63,958 nucleotides of DNA from Leucobacter soli (GTDB lineage Bacteria; Actinomycetota; Actinomycetes; Actinomycetales; Microbacteriaceae). The position numbers were made by a program, and so were the translations under genes. This document shows positions 7,797 through 18,160 of this stretch, piece after piece. Under the pieces are notes generated by a model. That model worked only from the letters and a program-made list of their open reading frames with translations, had not been told where the DNA came from and did no database searches. Within the stretch, counting starts at the first letter, position 1. Each line of letters opens with the position of its first letter. The stretch spans positions 1-63,958 of the forward strand of contig NZ_CAJVAP010000019.1 of assembly GCF_910593785.1 (NCBI RefSeq). The letters are read 5' to 3'.

Positions 7797-8279
7797 TCAG
7801 CCGGCGTAGGTGTCGACGGCGAGGACCTTGACCTCGATCTGGTTGCCGTTCGGCGCTGCGTAGCTCGCGCTGTCGCCGACGTTCAGTCCGAGGATCGCAG
7901 CGCCGAGGGGGCTCTCGGCGCTGTAGACGTCGAGGTCGCTGCCGTCGGCGAGCTCGCGGTTGCCCAGGAGGAAGCGCTCCTCGTCGCCGAAGATCTCGGC
8001 GGTGATGACGGTGCCGATCTCGACGACGCCGTTCGCCTGCGGCGCCTGGCCCACGACCGCGCGTTCCAGGAGCTCCGTGAGATCGCGGATGCGGGCCTCC
8101 ATCTTGCCCTGCTCGTCCTTCGCGGCGTGGTAGCCGCCGTTCTCCTTGAGGTCGCCCTCTTCGCGGGCGGCCTCGATGCGCGCGGCGATATCGCGACGGC
8201 CCGGGCCGCTCAGTTCGTCGAGCTCGCCCTTGAGCCGATCGTAGGCGTCCTGCGTCAGCCAGGTCTGCTTGTCCGGCAT
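7797..8279 (-). CDS. greA: Transcription elongation factor GreA
   Basis: This 160-residue factor enters the RNA polymerase secondary channel and stimulates cleavage of backtracked RNA. Residues 1-78 form the N-terminal coiled coil, with tip acidic residues D43 and E46 in EEGDLKENGGY. The C-terminal FKBP-like domain includes SPLGAAILG and VGD. Length matches the family. It lies downstream of the DUF4307 gene on the same strand, with its own likely -10 box (TAGACT, complement of 8331-8336) in the spacer. Confidence 0.95.
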   Translation of the reverse strand: MPDKQTWLTQDAYDRLKGELDELSGPGRRDIAARIEAAREEGDLKENGGYHAAKDEQGKMEARIRDLTELLERAVVGQAPQANGVVEIGTVITAEIFGDEERFLLGNRELADGSDLDVYSAESPLGAAILGLNVGDSASYAAPNGNQIEVKVLAVDTYAG

Positions 8280-8301
8280 CTCAGCCCCTTTCCACGGGTC
8301 A

Positions 8302-8321
8302 AGCCCCGGCGTGCCGGGGCT
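8302..8321 (-). terminator. Short GC hairpin between the DUF4307 gene and greA
   Basis: A 9-bp inverted repeat (8302-8310 with 8313-8321) has almost no spacer, so the real loop would use inner bases. It could end the DUF4307 transcript or, if transcription starts at the TAGACT box just upstream, sit at the 5' end of greA mRNA. Confidence 0.4.
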
Positions 8322-8357
8322 CTCCGGCCGAGTCTATCAGGGCGCCGCGGCCGCGGC

Positions 8358-8768
8358 TCAGTCGGATTCGACGATCCAGCAGCTGTGCACCCGGGCCGTC
8401 GTGCCCGGGTAGGTGGTGGTGATCGTCTCGGTGAAGCTCCGGGTGCGCTGCTCGCTCGGCGGCAGCTCCAGGACTCGCCACCCCACCGTCGCGAACGACT
8501 CGCTGAGGGCTTCGATCGCGCAGGCGACCGGTGCTCCGGCCGGCGCGGTCACGTCGAAGTCGAGCGCCACGGTGCGGGAATCGCGCACTTCGTAGTGCAC
8601 GACCTTCGCCTCGATGCCGGCGGCGGTCTCCCAGTTGCTGAAGAACAGCACGACGGTGCCGAGGAGCACTGCGGCGCTCGCCAGCGTCCAGCCGACCCGT
8701 CGATCGATGCCGCGCTGCCGGGTCCGCCCGTAGCGCTCGTCGAGCCGGTCGGCGGGCGGCGTGGTCAC
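8358..8768 (-). CDS. DUF4307 single-pass membrane protein
   Basis: The 136-residue product has a short charged N-terminus (DRLDERYGR), one transmembrane helix at about 28-48 and an extracytoplasmic beta-rich domain with two Cys. DUF4307 proteins are actinobacterial, of unknown function, and commonly lie between greA and mca, as here. GTG 8768 is chosen because a GGAGGA lies just upstream; a longer frame upstream lacks such a site. Confidence 0.8.
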   Translation of the reverse strand: MTTPPADRLDERYGRTRQRGIDRRVGWTLASAAVLLGTVVLFFSNWETAAGIEAKVVHYEVRDSRTVALDFDVTAPAGAPVACAIEALSESFATVGWRVLELPPSEQRTRSFTETITTTYPGTTARVHSCWIVESD

Positions 8769-8895
8769 GTGATCCTCCGGAGGAGCGGGGTCGGAGCCCG
8801 GCGCTCTGCGATCGCCGAGCATCCGAGCAACTAGACTGGTGTGCTGTTGCCAGCGTACCGGGCCCGCCCCGAGAGACGCATGTGAGGGGAATCCC

Positions 8896-9813
8896 ATGAC
8901 AGTGAACAGCCGAGGGCTCAGGTTGATCGCGGTGCACGCGCATCCGGACGACGAATCGAGCAAGGGCGCCGCCACCTATGCGCACTACATAGATGCGGGC
9001 GCCGAGGTGCTGATCGTCAGCTGCACGGGGGGCGAGCGCGGCGACATCCTGAACGAGCTGATCGCGCGCGACCCCAAGAGCCGCCGCGATCTGGCCGGCC
9101 TGCGTCGCGCCGAGATGGCGCACGCGCGGGAGATCATCGGCTTCGAGCATCGCTGGCTGGGGTACCAGGACTCGGGCCTGCCGCCGGAGGGGACTCCCGT
9201 GCCGAAGGGCAGCTTCGCCGACGTACCGGTCGAGATCTCCGCCGAGGCGCTCGTGCGCATCGTGCGCGAGTTCAAGCCGCACGTGATGATCACCTACAAC
9301 GAGCAGGGCGGTTACCCGCACCCCGACCACATCCGCTGCCACGAGATCTCGATGCGCGCCTGGGAGCTCTCGGGCGATGCGGAGGCGTACCCGGATGCCG
9401 GCGAGCCCTGGGAGATCTCGAAGGTGTACTACGAGTCCATCTTCAACGCGGATCGGGTGATCAAGGTGTTCGAGGCGTTGAAGGCGAAGGATCCCGACTC
9501 GCCGCTCGTGGCGCAGGCTGAGGAGATGATGGGCTGGTTCACGCGTCGCCCGAGCGACGCCACGGCACGCGTCGAGGTGGGGCGCTTCTTCGAGCGACGC
9601 GACGAGGCGCTGCGCGCGCACGCGAGCCAGGTGGCGCCCGACAGCACGTTCTTCTTCTGGCCGAACGAGCTGCAGCGCGAGGCCTGGCCGTTCGAGGACT
9701 ACCGTCTGGCCGCTTCCCGGGTGCCCACGGACGCCGTCGAGACCGATCTCTTCCAGGGCATTGTCGGCGGGGTCGGCGATGATGGAGCCGAGCCCCGAAG
9801 CCCCGCATCATAA
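8896..9813 (+). CDS. mca: Mycothiol S-conjugate amidase
   Basis: The 305-residue LmbE/PIG-L family zinc amidase cleaves mycothiol S-conjugates, releasing a mercapturic acid for export and so detoxifying electrophiles. Zinc-site motifs are AHPDDE at 15-20 and HPDH at 142-145, and the C-terminal FFFWP is typical of Mca rather than the deacetylase MshB. ATG 8896 follows GAGGGGAA. A TAGACT -10 box at 8832-8837 suggests its own promoter facing away from the DUF4307 gene. Its presence implies mycothiol as the main thiol. Confidence 0.9.
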   Translation: MTVNSRGLRLIAVHAHPDDESSKGAATYAHYIDAGAEVLIVSCTGGERGDILNELIARDPKSRRDLAGLRRAEMAHAREIIGFEHRWLGYQDSGLPPEGTPVPKGSFADVPVEISAEALVRIVREFKPHVMITYNEQGGYPHPDHIRCHEISMRAWELSGDAEAYPDAGEPWEISKVYYESIFNADRVIKVFEALKAKDPDSPLVAQAEEMMGWFTRRPSDATARVEVGRFFERRDEALRAHASQVAPDSTFFFWPNELQREAWPFEDYRLAASRVPTDAVETDLFQGIVGGVGDDGAEPRSPAS

Positions 9814-9821
9814 GGAGCCCC

Positions 9822-10091
9822 ATGAGCACCCCGATCCTGTACGCCGTCTCCCTCGCGGCCGAGCTGGAATACGATTCGCCCGGTGCGATCCCGCCGGTCG
9901 CGTTCCTCGTGACGGCCATCTTCGCGGTCGCGGTGTTCCTCCTCGGCTTCGATCTTGTGCGCCGGATCCGCCGCAACCGGTTCCGGGCCGAGATCCAGGA
10001 GGGTCTCTCGGCCGAGCTCGCCGAGCGGAACGGCGTCGGGACGGAGCCCGGCGACTCGGGCCCGCAGGCCGACGGCCCGACCAAGGCCTGA
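9822..10091 (+). CDS. Small single-pass membrane protein, unknown function
   Basis: The 89-residue product has one strong transmembrane helix (about 24-44, PPVAFLVTAIFAVAVFLLGF) followed by a basic stretch (RRIRRNR) and an acidic, Gly/Pro-rich tail. ATG 9822 has GGAG 6 nt upstream and follows mca by 8 nt, so it is probably cotranscribed. Small membrane proteins next to mca are common in related actinobacteria, but I know no function. Confidence 0.7.
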   Translation: MSTPILYAVSLAAELEYDSPGAIPPVAFLVTAIFAVAVFLLGFDLVRRIRRNRFRAEIQEGLSAELAERNGVGTEPGDSGPQADGPTKA

Positions 10092-10094
10092 TCC

Positions 10095-11993
<1,899 letters not shown>

Positions 11994-12033
11994 GGGTTTC
12001 CACATATATGCAGATCTGAATCTGTGGACTCCG

Positions 12034-12039
12034 TACACT
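12034..12039 (+). promoter_or_regulatory. -10 box TACACT for leaderless trhA
   Basis: TACACT ends 7 nt before ATG 12047, so transcription should start at the A of the start codon. No ribosome-binding site precedes that codon, and no convincing -35 box is visible. Confidence 0.5.
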
Positions 12040-12046
12040 CGTGGCT

Positions 12047-12799
12047 ATGACGTCGCGCTCGCCCCAGCCGTTCCCGGACCCGGAGAGCCTGTCGCTCCCG
12101 CTGCTGGAGGACGCGCTCGAGCATCAGGCGCCGGAGGCCGAGGCCCTCGCGGCCGCCGAGGCGAAGCCGCGCTGGCGCGGCTGGATACACGCCGGCACGT
12201 TCCCGATCGCGATCGCCGCGGGAATCGTGCTCGTCTCCCTCGCCCACGGCCCGCTCGCGAAATGGGCGGCCGCGGTCTACATGCTGACGAGCATGCTGCT
12301 CTTCGGTGTCTCCGCGCTCTACCACCGCTTCGACTGGAAGCCGAGCACCAAGCGGGTGTTCCGCCGGCTCGACCACGCGAACATCTTCCTGCTGATCGCC
12401 GGCACCTACACGCCGATCGCACTGCTCGCGCTGCCGCTCGGCAAGGGGATCCTCCTGCTGATCCTCGTCTGGAGCGGCGCGCTCCTCGGCATCGGCTTCC
12501 GCGTGTTCTGGATCGGCGCCCCGCGCTGGCTCTACGTGCCGCTCTACATCCTGCTCGGCTGGGCGGCGGTGATGTTCCTCGTCGACATCTACCGCGCGAA
12601 CCCGGCGACGATGATCCTCGTCATCGTGGGCGGACTGCTGTACACGCTCGGCTCGGTCGTCTACGGGATCAAGCGGCCGAACCCGGTGCCCGGCGTCTTC
12701 GGCTTCCACGAGATCTTCCACGCGCTCACGGTGCTGGCGTTCCTCTGCCACTGGACGGCGGCACTGCTCATCGCCCTCGACCCGGTCTACCTGCGATAG
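12047..12799 (+). CDS. Hemolysin III / TrhA-type PAQR membrane protein
   Basis: The 250-residue protein has seven predicted transmembrane helices. PAQR family signatures are visible: SALYHRFDW after the second helix, RLDHANIFLLIAGTYTP in the middle, and FHEIFHALTVLAFLCH near the end, whose Ser/His/Asp residues form the predicted metal site. Bacterial members influence membrane lipid homeostasis despite the hemolysin name. The start is taken as ATG 12047, likely leaderless; GTG 12041 two codons earlier is possible. Confidence 0.87.
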   Translation: MTSRSPQPFPDPESLSLPLLEDALEHQAPEAEALAAAEAKPRWRGWIHAGTFPIAIAAGIVLVSLAHGPLAKWAAAVYMLTSMLLFGVSALYHRFDWKPSTKRVFRRLDHANIFLLIAGTYTPIALLALPLGKGILLLILVWSGALLGIGFRVFWIGAPRWLYVPLYILLGWAAVMFLVDIYRANPATMILVIVGGLLYTLGSVVYGIKRPNPVPGVFGFHEIFHALTVLAFLCHWTAALLIALDPVYLR

Positions 12800-12821
12800 C
12801 GCCGGGACCGGCCGCACTCGA

Positions 12822-12827
12822 TACACT
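12822..12827 (+). promoter_or_regulatory. -10 box TACACT for the leaderless isoprenyl transferase gene
   Basis: TACACT is followed by 6 nt and then GTG 12834. The hexamer and spacing nearly repeat those before the preceding gene, and no ribosome-binding site is present. Confidence 0.5.
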
Positions 12828-12833
12828 CGCAGA

Positions 12834-13619
12834 GTGAACCCCGAGCGAACCGCGCCGCGCCCCGGGCTGCTGTACCGCCTGTACCAGCGTCGGCTGCGCC
12901 GCGAGATCGACCCCGCACGGGTGCCCCACCACATCGCGATCATCGTCGACGGGAATCGCCGCTGGGCCAAGCAGCGGCTGCAGGAGCGGGTCAGCGTCGG
13001 CCACCGCGCCGGTGCGCGCAAAGTCCCGGAGTTCCTGGCCTGGTGCGAGGCCGCGGGAGTGAAGGTCGTCACGCTCTACCTGCTCTCGACCGACAACCTG
13101 AGCGGCCGCGACGACGGGGAGCTGCAGGACCTCTTCGGCATCATCTCCGGCCTCGCCGGCGAACTGGCCGAGATGCCGGAGTGGCGGGTGAAGCACGTCG
13201 GCAGCGTCGACGGGCTCTCACCCGAGCTGGTCGACGCGCTCGCACGGGCCGAGGAGCGCACGAAGGATCGGGCCGGCCTGCACATCAACCTCGCGGTCGG
13301 GTACGGCGGGCGCAGCGAGATCACCGCCGCCATGCACAGCGTGATCGCCGAGCACCAGGCAGCCGGAGGCACGATCGAGACGCTCGCCGAGCGGCTCACA
13401 CCCGAGACGATCGGCGCGCACCTGTGGACGCGCGGACAGGCCGACCCGGAACTCGTGATCCGGACCTCGGGCGAGCAGCGTCTGAGCGACTTCATGATCT
13501 GGCAGTCGGCCTATTCGGAGTTCTACGTCGTTGAGGCGCTCTACCCGGATCTGCGCGAGGTCGACCTCCTGCGCGCCCTGCGCGACTACTCCACCCGGCA
13601 GCGCCGGCTCGGACGATAA
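12834..13619 (+). CDS. uppS: Isoprenyl (polyprenyl diphosphate) transferase, cis-type
   Basis: This 261-residue cis-prenyltransferase builds the C50/C55 lipid carrier for peptidoglycan and other glycans. The catalytic aspartate D39 is in IVDGNRRWAKQR, and the C-terminal substrate site reads RTSGEQRLSDFMIWQSAYSE. Length and motifs are normal for UppS-type enzymes; actinobacteria often have two paralogues with different chain lengths, which sequence alone does not settle. The GTG start is probably leaderless. The stop codon lies within the -10 box of the next gene. Confidence 0.9.
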   Translation: MNPERTAPRPGLLYRLYQRRLRREIDPARVPHHIAIIVDGNRRWAKQRLQERVSVGHRAGARKVPEFLAWCEAAGVKVVTLYLLSTDNLSGRDDGELQDLFGIISGLAGELAEMPEWRVKHVGSVDGLSPELVDALARAEERTKDRAGLHINLAVGYGGRSEITAAMHSVIAEHQAAGGTIETLAERLTPETIGAHLWTRGQADPELVIRTSGEQRLSDFMIWQSAYSEFYVVEALYPDLREVDLLRALRDYSTRQRRLGR

Positions 13620-13620
13620 T
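13615..13620 (+). promoter_or_regulatory. -10 box GATAAT for the leaderless NUDIX gene, overlapping the uppS stop
   Basis: GATAAT matches the consensus TATAAT at five of six positions. It contains the TAA stop of the preceding gene (13617-13619) and lies 6 nt before ATG 13627. There is no ribosome-binding site. Confidence 0.5.
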
Positions 13621-13626
13621 GGACGC

Positions 13627-14214
13627 ATGGCCATCGATACCGCAGAGCTCCCGGATCCCGACGACCTGCCGCAGGACCCCGAGGACCTCCCGCCCGCGAA
13701 CCTGAATCCGGGCTGGCTCAGCGAGGACGAGCTGGCCTTCGTGCGAGGGCGACTGCCCATCGTCTACGTCGAGGCCGTGCCGGTGCGCGTGGACGGGCAG
13801 GGGCGCGTCACCGAGGTCGGGCTGCTGCTGCGGTCGACCCCCGAGGGGGTCATGACGCGCGCGCTCGTGTCCGGGCGCGTGCGCTACGGCGAGACGGTCC
13901 GCGACGCGCTGTTCCGCCACCTCGAGAACGATCTGGGGCCGATGGCTTTCCCGCTGATCCCGGCGTCGCCGGTGCCGGCGCAGGTCGCCGAGTTCTTCCC
14001 GCTCCCCGGGGTCTCCACCTACATCGACGAACGGCAGCACGCGGTCGCGCTCGTCTACGTCGTCCCGGTCACGGGCTCGTGCAGTCCGCGGCAGGACGCG
14101 CTCGAGATGACCTGGATGACACCGGACGAGGCGCTCGCCGCCGGCACCCTCGCCGAACTGGTCGGGGGGAGGGGCCGGCTCCTGCGTCAGGCGCTGGCGT
14201 CCGTCGGCTGCTGA
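13627..14214 (+). CDS. NUDIX-like protein, DUF4916 family
   Basis: The 195-residue product has an acidic, Pro-rich N-terminus, then GWLSEDELAFVRGRLPIVYVEAVP and VTEVGLLLR, typical of actinobacterial DUF4916 proteins with a NUDIX-like fold. The classical NUDIX box (GX5EX7REUXEEXGU) is degenerate: the helix reads RVRYGETVRDALFRHLENDLG, so pyrophosphatase activity is uncertain. It ends 6 nt before the convergent ino1 gene. Confidence 0.75.
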   Translation: MAIDTAELPDPDDLPQDPEDLPPANLNPGWLSEDELAFVRGRLPIVYVEAVPVRVDGQGRVTEVGLLLRSTPEGVMTRALVSGRVRYGETVRDALFRHLENDLGPMAFPLIPASPVPAQVAEFFPLPGVSTYIDERQHAVALVYVVPVTGSCSPRQDALEMTWMTPDEALAAGTLAELVGGRGRLLRQALASVGC

Positions 14215-14220
14215 CGACCG

Positions 14221-15288
14221 CTACCGCCGGGCGAGAAAGGCCTCGAGCTCCTCGCGCGCGGCGTGGTCGGGCTTCTGCACGGGAGGCGACTTCATGAAGT
14301 AGGCCGAGGCGGCCTCGACCGGCCCGGCGAGGCCGAGATCCTTCGCGACCTTCGCGGAACGGATCGCATCGATCATGGTGCCCGCCGAGTTCGGCGAATC
14401 CCAGACTTCGAGCTTGTACTCGATGCTCAGCGGCACATCGCCGAAACCGCGGCCCTCGAGACGCACGAAGGCGAACTTGCGGTCGGTCAGCCACGGCACG
14501 TGGTCGCTCGGGCCGATGTGCACGTCGCCCTCGGGAAGGTCGACGTCGATGTTCGAGGTGACCGCCTGGGTCTTCGAGATCTTCTTCGACTTGAGGCGGC
14601 TGCGCTCGAGCATGTTCTTGAAGTCCATGTTGCCGCCGACGTTGAGCTGGTAGGTGTGGTCGAGCGCGATGCCGCGGCTCTCCATGAGGCGGGCCAGCAC
14701 GCGGTGCGTGATGGTGGCGCCGACCTGGCTCTTGATGTCGTCGCCGACGATGGGCAGGCCTGCGGCCACGAACTTCGCCGCCCACTCGGGGTCGCTCGCG
14801 ACGAACACCGGTACCGCGTTCACGAAGGCCACGCCCGCGTCGAGCGCGGCCTGCGCGTAGAACTTCACGGCCTCGTCGCTGCCCACCGGAAGGTAGCACG
14901 CCAGCACCTCGGCGCCCGAGTCCCGCAGGACCTGGGCGACGTCGACCGGTTCGGCGCCCGACTCCTCGATCTCGTCGCGGTAGTACTCGCCGAGGCCGTC
15001 GAGGGTCGGGCCGCGCTGCACGGTGACGCCGAGCGACGGTACGTCGGAGAACTTGATGGTGTTGTTGTGGCCGGCCCAGATGGCATCGCCCAGATCCTTG
15101 CCGACCTTGTCCGCGTCTACCTCGAACGCGGCCACGAACTCCAGATCGGAGACATGGTAGCCGCCGAGCCGCACATGCATCAGACCGGGGACCTGCTCGT
15201 CGTCGGCGGCACCGCGATAGTACTCGACTCCCTGCACGAGCGAGCTCACGCAATTCCCGATACCCGCGAGGGCCACCTTTACTGTCAT
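14221..15288 (-). CDS. ino1: Myo-inositol-1-phosphate synthase
   Basis: The 355-residue enzyme converts glucose 6-phosphate to inositol 1-phosphate with internal NAD cycling, feeding phosphatidylinositol and mycothiol synthesis. The NAD-binding [12 protein letters not shown] is near the N-terminus, and [11 protein letters not shown] with [10 protein letters not shown] are active-site segments of the actinobacterial form. ATG 15288 starts the conserved [13 protein letters not shown] divergent inositol monophosphatase gene lies across a 175-nt promoter region. Confidence 0.93.
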   Translation of the reverse strand: MTVKVALAGIGNCVSSLVQGVEYYRGAADDEQVPGLMHVRLGGYHVSDLEFVAAFEVDADKVGKDLGDAIWAGHNNTIKFSDVPSLGVTVQRGPTLDGLGEYYRDEIEESGAEPVDVAQVLRDSGAEVLACYLPVGSDEAVKFYAQAALDAGVAFVNAVPVFVASDPEWAAKFVAAGLPIVGDDIKSQVGATITHRVLARLMESRGIALDHTYQLNVGGNMDFKNMLERSRLKSKKISKTQAVTSNIDVDLPEGDVHIGPSDHVPWLTDRKFAFVRLEGRGFGDVPLSIEYKLEVWDSPNSAGTMIDAIRSAKVAKDLGLAGPVEAASAYFMKSPPVQKPDHAAREELEAFLARR

Positions 15289-15343
15289 CGCACCAACACA
15301 TCCTTCGGATCCGGCTCGCTGAACGCGTGCACACCAAAGAACG

Positions 15344-15371
15344 ATTTTACTCCCCTCGGCATGTCCGGCAA
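15344..15371 (-). promoter_or_regulatory. Predicted ino1 promoter
   Basis: Read on the minus strand, -35 TTGCCG (complement of 15366-15371) and -10 TAAAAT (complement of 15344-15349) are 16 bp apart. The -10 matches consensus at five of six positions. The leader to ATG 15288 would be about 50 nt. Confidence 0.6.
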
Positions 15372-15385
15372 TTCGCACTGCTCCG

Positions 15386-15414
15386 TTCGCGCCGGCGTCG
15401 CGGGTTTGTACGCT
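15386..15414 (+). promoter_or_regulatory. Possible promoter of the inositol monophosphatase gene
   Basis: TTCGCG (15386-15391) and TACGCT (15409-15414) are 17 bp apart and face the divergent gene at 15464. The -35 is weak. Confidence 0.35.
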
Positions 15415-15463
15415 GGAGGGGACGCGTCTCGAACGGGCGCGCATCGAGCAGCCGAGGAGGACC

Positions 15464-16330
15464 ATGCCGGGCGACGAGACGCATGAGATCACGGCGCTCG
15501 CGATCGCCGCGGCGCGGGAGGCCGGCGCGCTCGCGCTCGAGGGGTTCCGCGCCCGGGACCTCCGGGTCGATCTCAAGGGCGACATCCACGATCAGGTGAC
15601 CGCGTACGATCGCGCGGCGGAGGCGCGCATCCGCGAGCGGATCCTCGACGCCTTCCCCGATTCCGCGATCGTCGGCGAGGAGGACGGGGCGCATGCGGGA
15701 TCGGGACCGCTGACCTGGTACGTCGACCCGATAGACGGCACCGCGAACTTCGCCCGCGGGATCGCGATGTGGGCGGTGAGCATCGGGGTCGCCCGGGGCG
15801 GGGAGATGATCGCGGGGGTCATCTTCGACCCGGCGAACGATCAGCTCTTCTGGGCGGATGACCGTGGCGCGTTCCTGAGAGACGGCCTTCGGGGCGACGA
15901 CGAGCCGCTCCGGAGCTGGGGGCGCACCGATCCGTCGCAGGCGACGGTCGCGCTGAACTTCCCGCTGGCACGGGACCTCGTGCATCGACCCGAGCTGGCG
16001 CTCGAGCAGTTCTCGGCGGTGACGCGCAGCTTCGCTCAGGTGCGCGGCCTCGGCAGCACCTGCATCGCACTGGCGTGGATCGCGGCCGGCTGGCTCGACG
16101 TCACCGTCTCGTTCGAGACGAACCCGTGGGATGTCGCCGCGGGCGCCTTCATCATCCGGCGCGCCGGAGGCATCTATCGCGGGTACCGCGACGGCGCGAT
16201 CCTGCCTGAGGCGCACGACTACCTCGCACCCCACTACTACGCCGCGATCCCGGACGGAGACTTCGAGCTGCTGCACGAGATCATGCGGACGCAGAGTCGG
16301 CGCCCGCTCCCGGTGCGACCGGCCGGGTAG
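15464..16330 (+). CDS. Inositol monophosphatase family protein
   Basis: The 288-residue Mg-dependent sugar phosphatase carries the family metal-binding motifs: GEEDG at about 67-71 and [12 protein letters not shown] with D88 and D91, plus a C-terminal [17 protein letters not shown]. It may dephosphorylate inositol 1-phosphate made by the divergently encoded Ino1, or another phosphate (the fold also serves HisN and CysQ activities). ATG 15464 follows GAGGAGG. Divergence from ino1 supports an inositol role but does not prove it. Confidence 0.88.
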   Translation: MPGDETHEITALAIAAAREAGALALEGFRARDLRVDLKGDIHDQVTAYDRAAEARIRERILDAFPDSAIVGEEDGAHAGSGPLTWYVDPIDGTANFARGIAMWAVSIGVARGGEMIAGVIFDPANDQLFWADDRGAFLRDGLRGDDEPLRSWGRTDPSQATVALNFPLARDLVHRPELALEQFSAVTRSFAQVRGLGSTCIALAWIAAGWLDVTVSFETNPWDVAAGAFIIRRAGGIYRGYRDGAILPEAHDYLAPHYYAAIPDGDFELLHEIMRTQSRRPLPVRPAG

Positions 16331-16397
16331 CGCCCTGGGGTACGGTGCCTGACCGGGTCGCACGGAGGCCGCGGCGGGCTCGGCGGGGCGGGAGCCG

Positions 16398-16859
16398 TCA
16401 GCGCTTCCGCCAGGTGATCGCGTGCGCGCGGTCGAAGCCTCGCGCGCACTCGCCGCACGAGGTGACCCGGGTCGGCCGGCGGAATCGCACGTGCTCGTGC
16501 CCGGCGGGGCAGCGACCGACCCACGGCGCCAGTTCCGCCGCGATCTCGCCGTCGTGCGTGCGACCCCCGACGTATCCGATCTCGCGCGCGACGCGCTTCC
16601 ACTCCGGCCCGTGCCCGGCGGCCGAGCCGGCCAGCGCGTGCGCCACCTCGTGCAGCAGGATCTGGTGGATCTCGTCGTCCTCGAAGCGCGCGGCGAGGTG
16701 CCGCGACACCGTGATGCGGCGGTCCGTGTAGTTGCAGAGGCCCGCGCGTCGCCGCGCATGATCGAAGTCGAAACTCCACGATCCTGCGCCGAACCGCGGG
16801 TCGAGGTGCATGCGGATCAGGGCCTCGGCCCACACCCGCACCCGCGCCGGATCAGCCAC
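16398..16859 (-). CDS. SprT-like zinc metalloprotease-fold protein
   Basis: The 153-residue product has the zinc motif HEVAH at 70-74 in LLHEVAHALAG, with a downstream GHGPEWKRVA supplying the third ligand, as in SprT/SPRTN proteins. A C-terminal Cys/His segment (RCPAGHEHV and SCGECARGF) looks like a small zinc ribbon. SprT relatives include DNA-protein crosslink proteases in eukaryotes; the bacterial role is not established. The GTG start overlaps the upstream gene's stop by 8 nt, so the two are translationally coupled. Confidence 0.82.
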   Translation of the reverse strand: MADPARVRVWAEALIRMHLDPRFGAGSWSFDFDHARRRAGLCNYTDRRITVSRHLAARFEDDEIHQILLHEVAHALAGSAAGHGPEWKRVAREIGYVGGRTHDGEIAAELAPWVGRCPAGHEHVRFRRPTRVTSCGECARGFDRAHAITWRKR

Positions 16860-17703
16860 GGCCGAAGATCTCGGGAGGCGGCTCCGGACTCGCCGCTGCC
16901 GAATCGTCCCCGACGGGCCGGGCGGTCCCGATCCACTCGGCGAGCTCGCGGTCGACGAGCATGCGGGCGGGGTGCGGTCCACCGGCGAGGAGGCGCGGAA
17001 GCCAGTTCAGCTCCGGCTCGCCGCCCGAGGCGACGAGCACGACATTCCCGAAGCGGCGGCCCTTGAGCACCTGCGGCTCCGCGATCACGGCGACCTCGGA
17101 GAAGAGCGCGCCGAGGGTGGCCGCCTGGCCGCGGGCGAAGCGCTGCCCGGAGCCGTCGGTGGCGTTCACGACGACGACGCCTGTCGGGGAGAGGAGGGGG
17201 TGGATCAGTTCGTAGAACTCGACGCTCGACACGTGGGCCGGCGTACGAGCGCCCGCGAAGATGTCCACCACCACCAGATCCATGGCGCCGCGCATGCCGG
17301 CCGGCATGCGCCCGAGCACCTCGCGGGCGTCGCCGTGCCGCACGCGGATGCTCGCCCGCTTCGGCAGCGGGGCTGCCTCGCGCACGAGCGCGACGAGCGC
17401 GGACTCGAGCTCGACGATCTGCTGCCGGCTGCCCGGCCGCGTCGCCTCGATGTAGCGGGGCAGGGTGAAGGCGCCCCCGCCGAGGTGCAGCGCCGAGATC
17501 GGCGCGCCCGGCGTGCGGAACAGATCGATGACGTGCCCGATCCGGCGGATGTACTCGAAGAAGAGATCCCCCGGATCCCGCAGATTGACGTGCGACTGCG
17601 GGGTCCCGTCGACGTTCAGCACGAGCGACCCGGGCACCCAGCGATCCTCCTCGAACTCGGCGGTCAGCCCCGAGCTCAGAGCGACCGGTTCCGGGAGCTT
17701 CAC
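16852..17703 (-). CDS. Spermidine synthase-like SAM-dependent transferase
   Basis: The 283-residue protein has a Rossmann methyltransferase-like core: ALHLGGGAFTLPRYI (nucleotide loop), QQIVELESALV, HGDAREVL and LVVVDIFAGARTP. These match spermidine-synthase-fold proteins of actinobacteria, which often lack full polyamine-site conservation; a true spermidine synthase activity is uncertain. Its GTG start overlaps the mycoredoxin-like gene stop (GTGA) and its end overlaps the SprT-like start, making a three-gene minus-strand operon. Confidence 0.8.
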   Translation of the reverse strand: MKLPEPVALSSGLTAEFEEDRWVPGSLVLNVDGTPQSHVNLRDPGDLFFEYIRRIGHVIDLFRTPGAPISALHLGGGAFTLPRYIEATRPGSRQQIVELESALVALVREAAPLPKRASIRVRHGDAREVLGRMPAGMRGAMDLVVVDIFAGARTPAHVSSVEFYELIHPLLSPTGVVVVNATDGSGQRFARGQAATLGALFSEVAVIAEPQVLKGRRFGNVVLVASGGEPELNWLPRLLAGGPHPARMLVDRELAEWIGTARPVGDDSAAASPEPPPEIFGRG

Positions 17704-17993
17704 GCCGGTGCTGCGCCGGGGTCGGAGGCGAGGCCGAGTCCGATCAGCTTCGTGCGCATGTCCGCATCGCTCGGTTCCACCTGGTGGGTGCCGTCGGGAT
17801 AGGCGATGACCGGGATGTTCGTGCGGCCGCTGATGTCACGGGCCACGTCCGCGGCAGCCGGGTCCGCCTCGAGATCGATCCAGCGGTAGTCGACGCCGAG
17901 GTCGCCGAAGACGCGCTTCGCGCGGCGGCAGTCGCCGCACCAGTCGGCGCCGAAGATGATGGTCTCGGCGGGGCCGGCCGACGCGTCGCTCAT
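17700..17993 (-). CDS. Glutaredoxin-like protein (mycoredoxin type)
   Basis: The 97-residue thioredoxin-fold protein has a redox motif WCGDC in GADWCGDCRRAKRVF and a cis-proline in TNIPVIAYPDG. In an organism with Mca, such proteins usually act as mycoredoxins that reduce mycothiolated disulfides, though the CGDC centre differs from the CGYC of classical Mrx1, so substrate range may differ. It is the first gene of a tightly overlapping minus-strand operon. Confidence 0.82.
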   Translation of the reverse strand: MSDASAGPAETIIFGADWCGDCRRAKRVFGDLGVDYRWIDLEADPAAADVARDISGRTNIPVIAYPDGTHQVEPSDADMRTKLIGLGLASDPGAAPA

Positions 17994-18160
17994 GCCAGCA
18001 GTCTACGACTCCCGCGGGGGCTCCGCCGCCGCGGCCGGGGCCGTCGCCCGTCCGCGTTGCCAGTGCGCGTCGCCGAGACTCGGCGATCGTGCGCGGACGA
18101 CCCGCTCTCTCGTAGACTCGGATCACGCGCAATGATGCGTGCGGAACCGAAGGAGCCACC

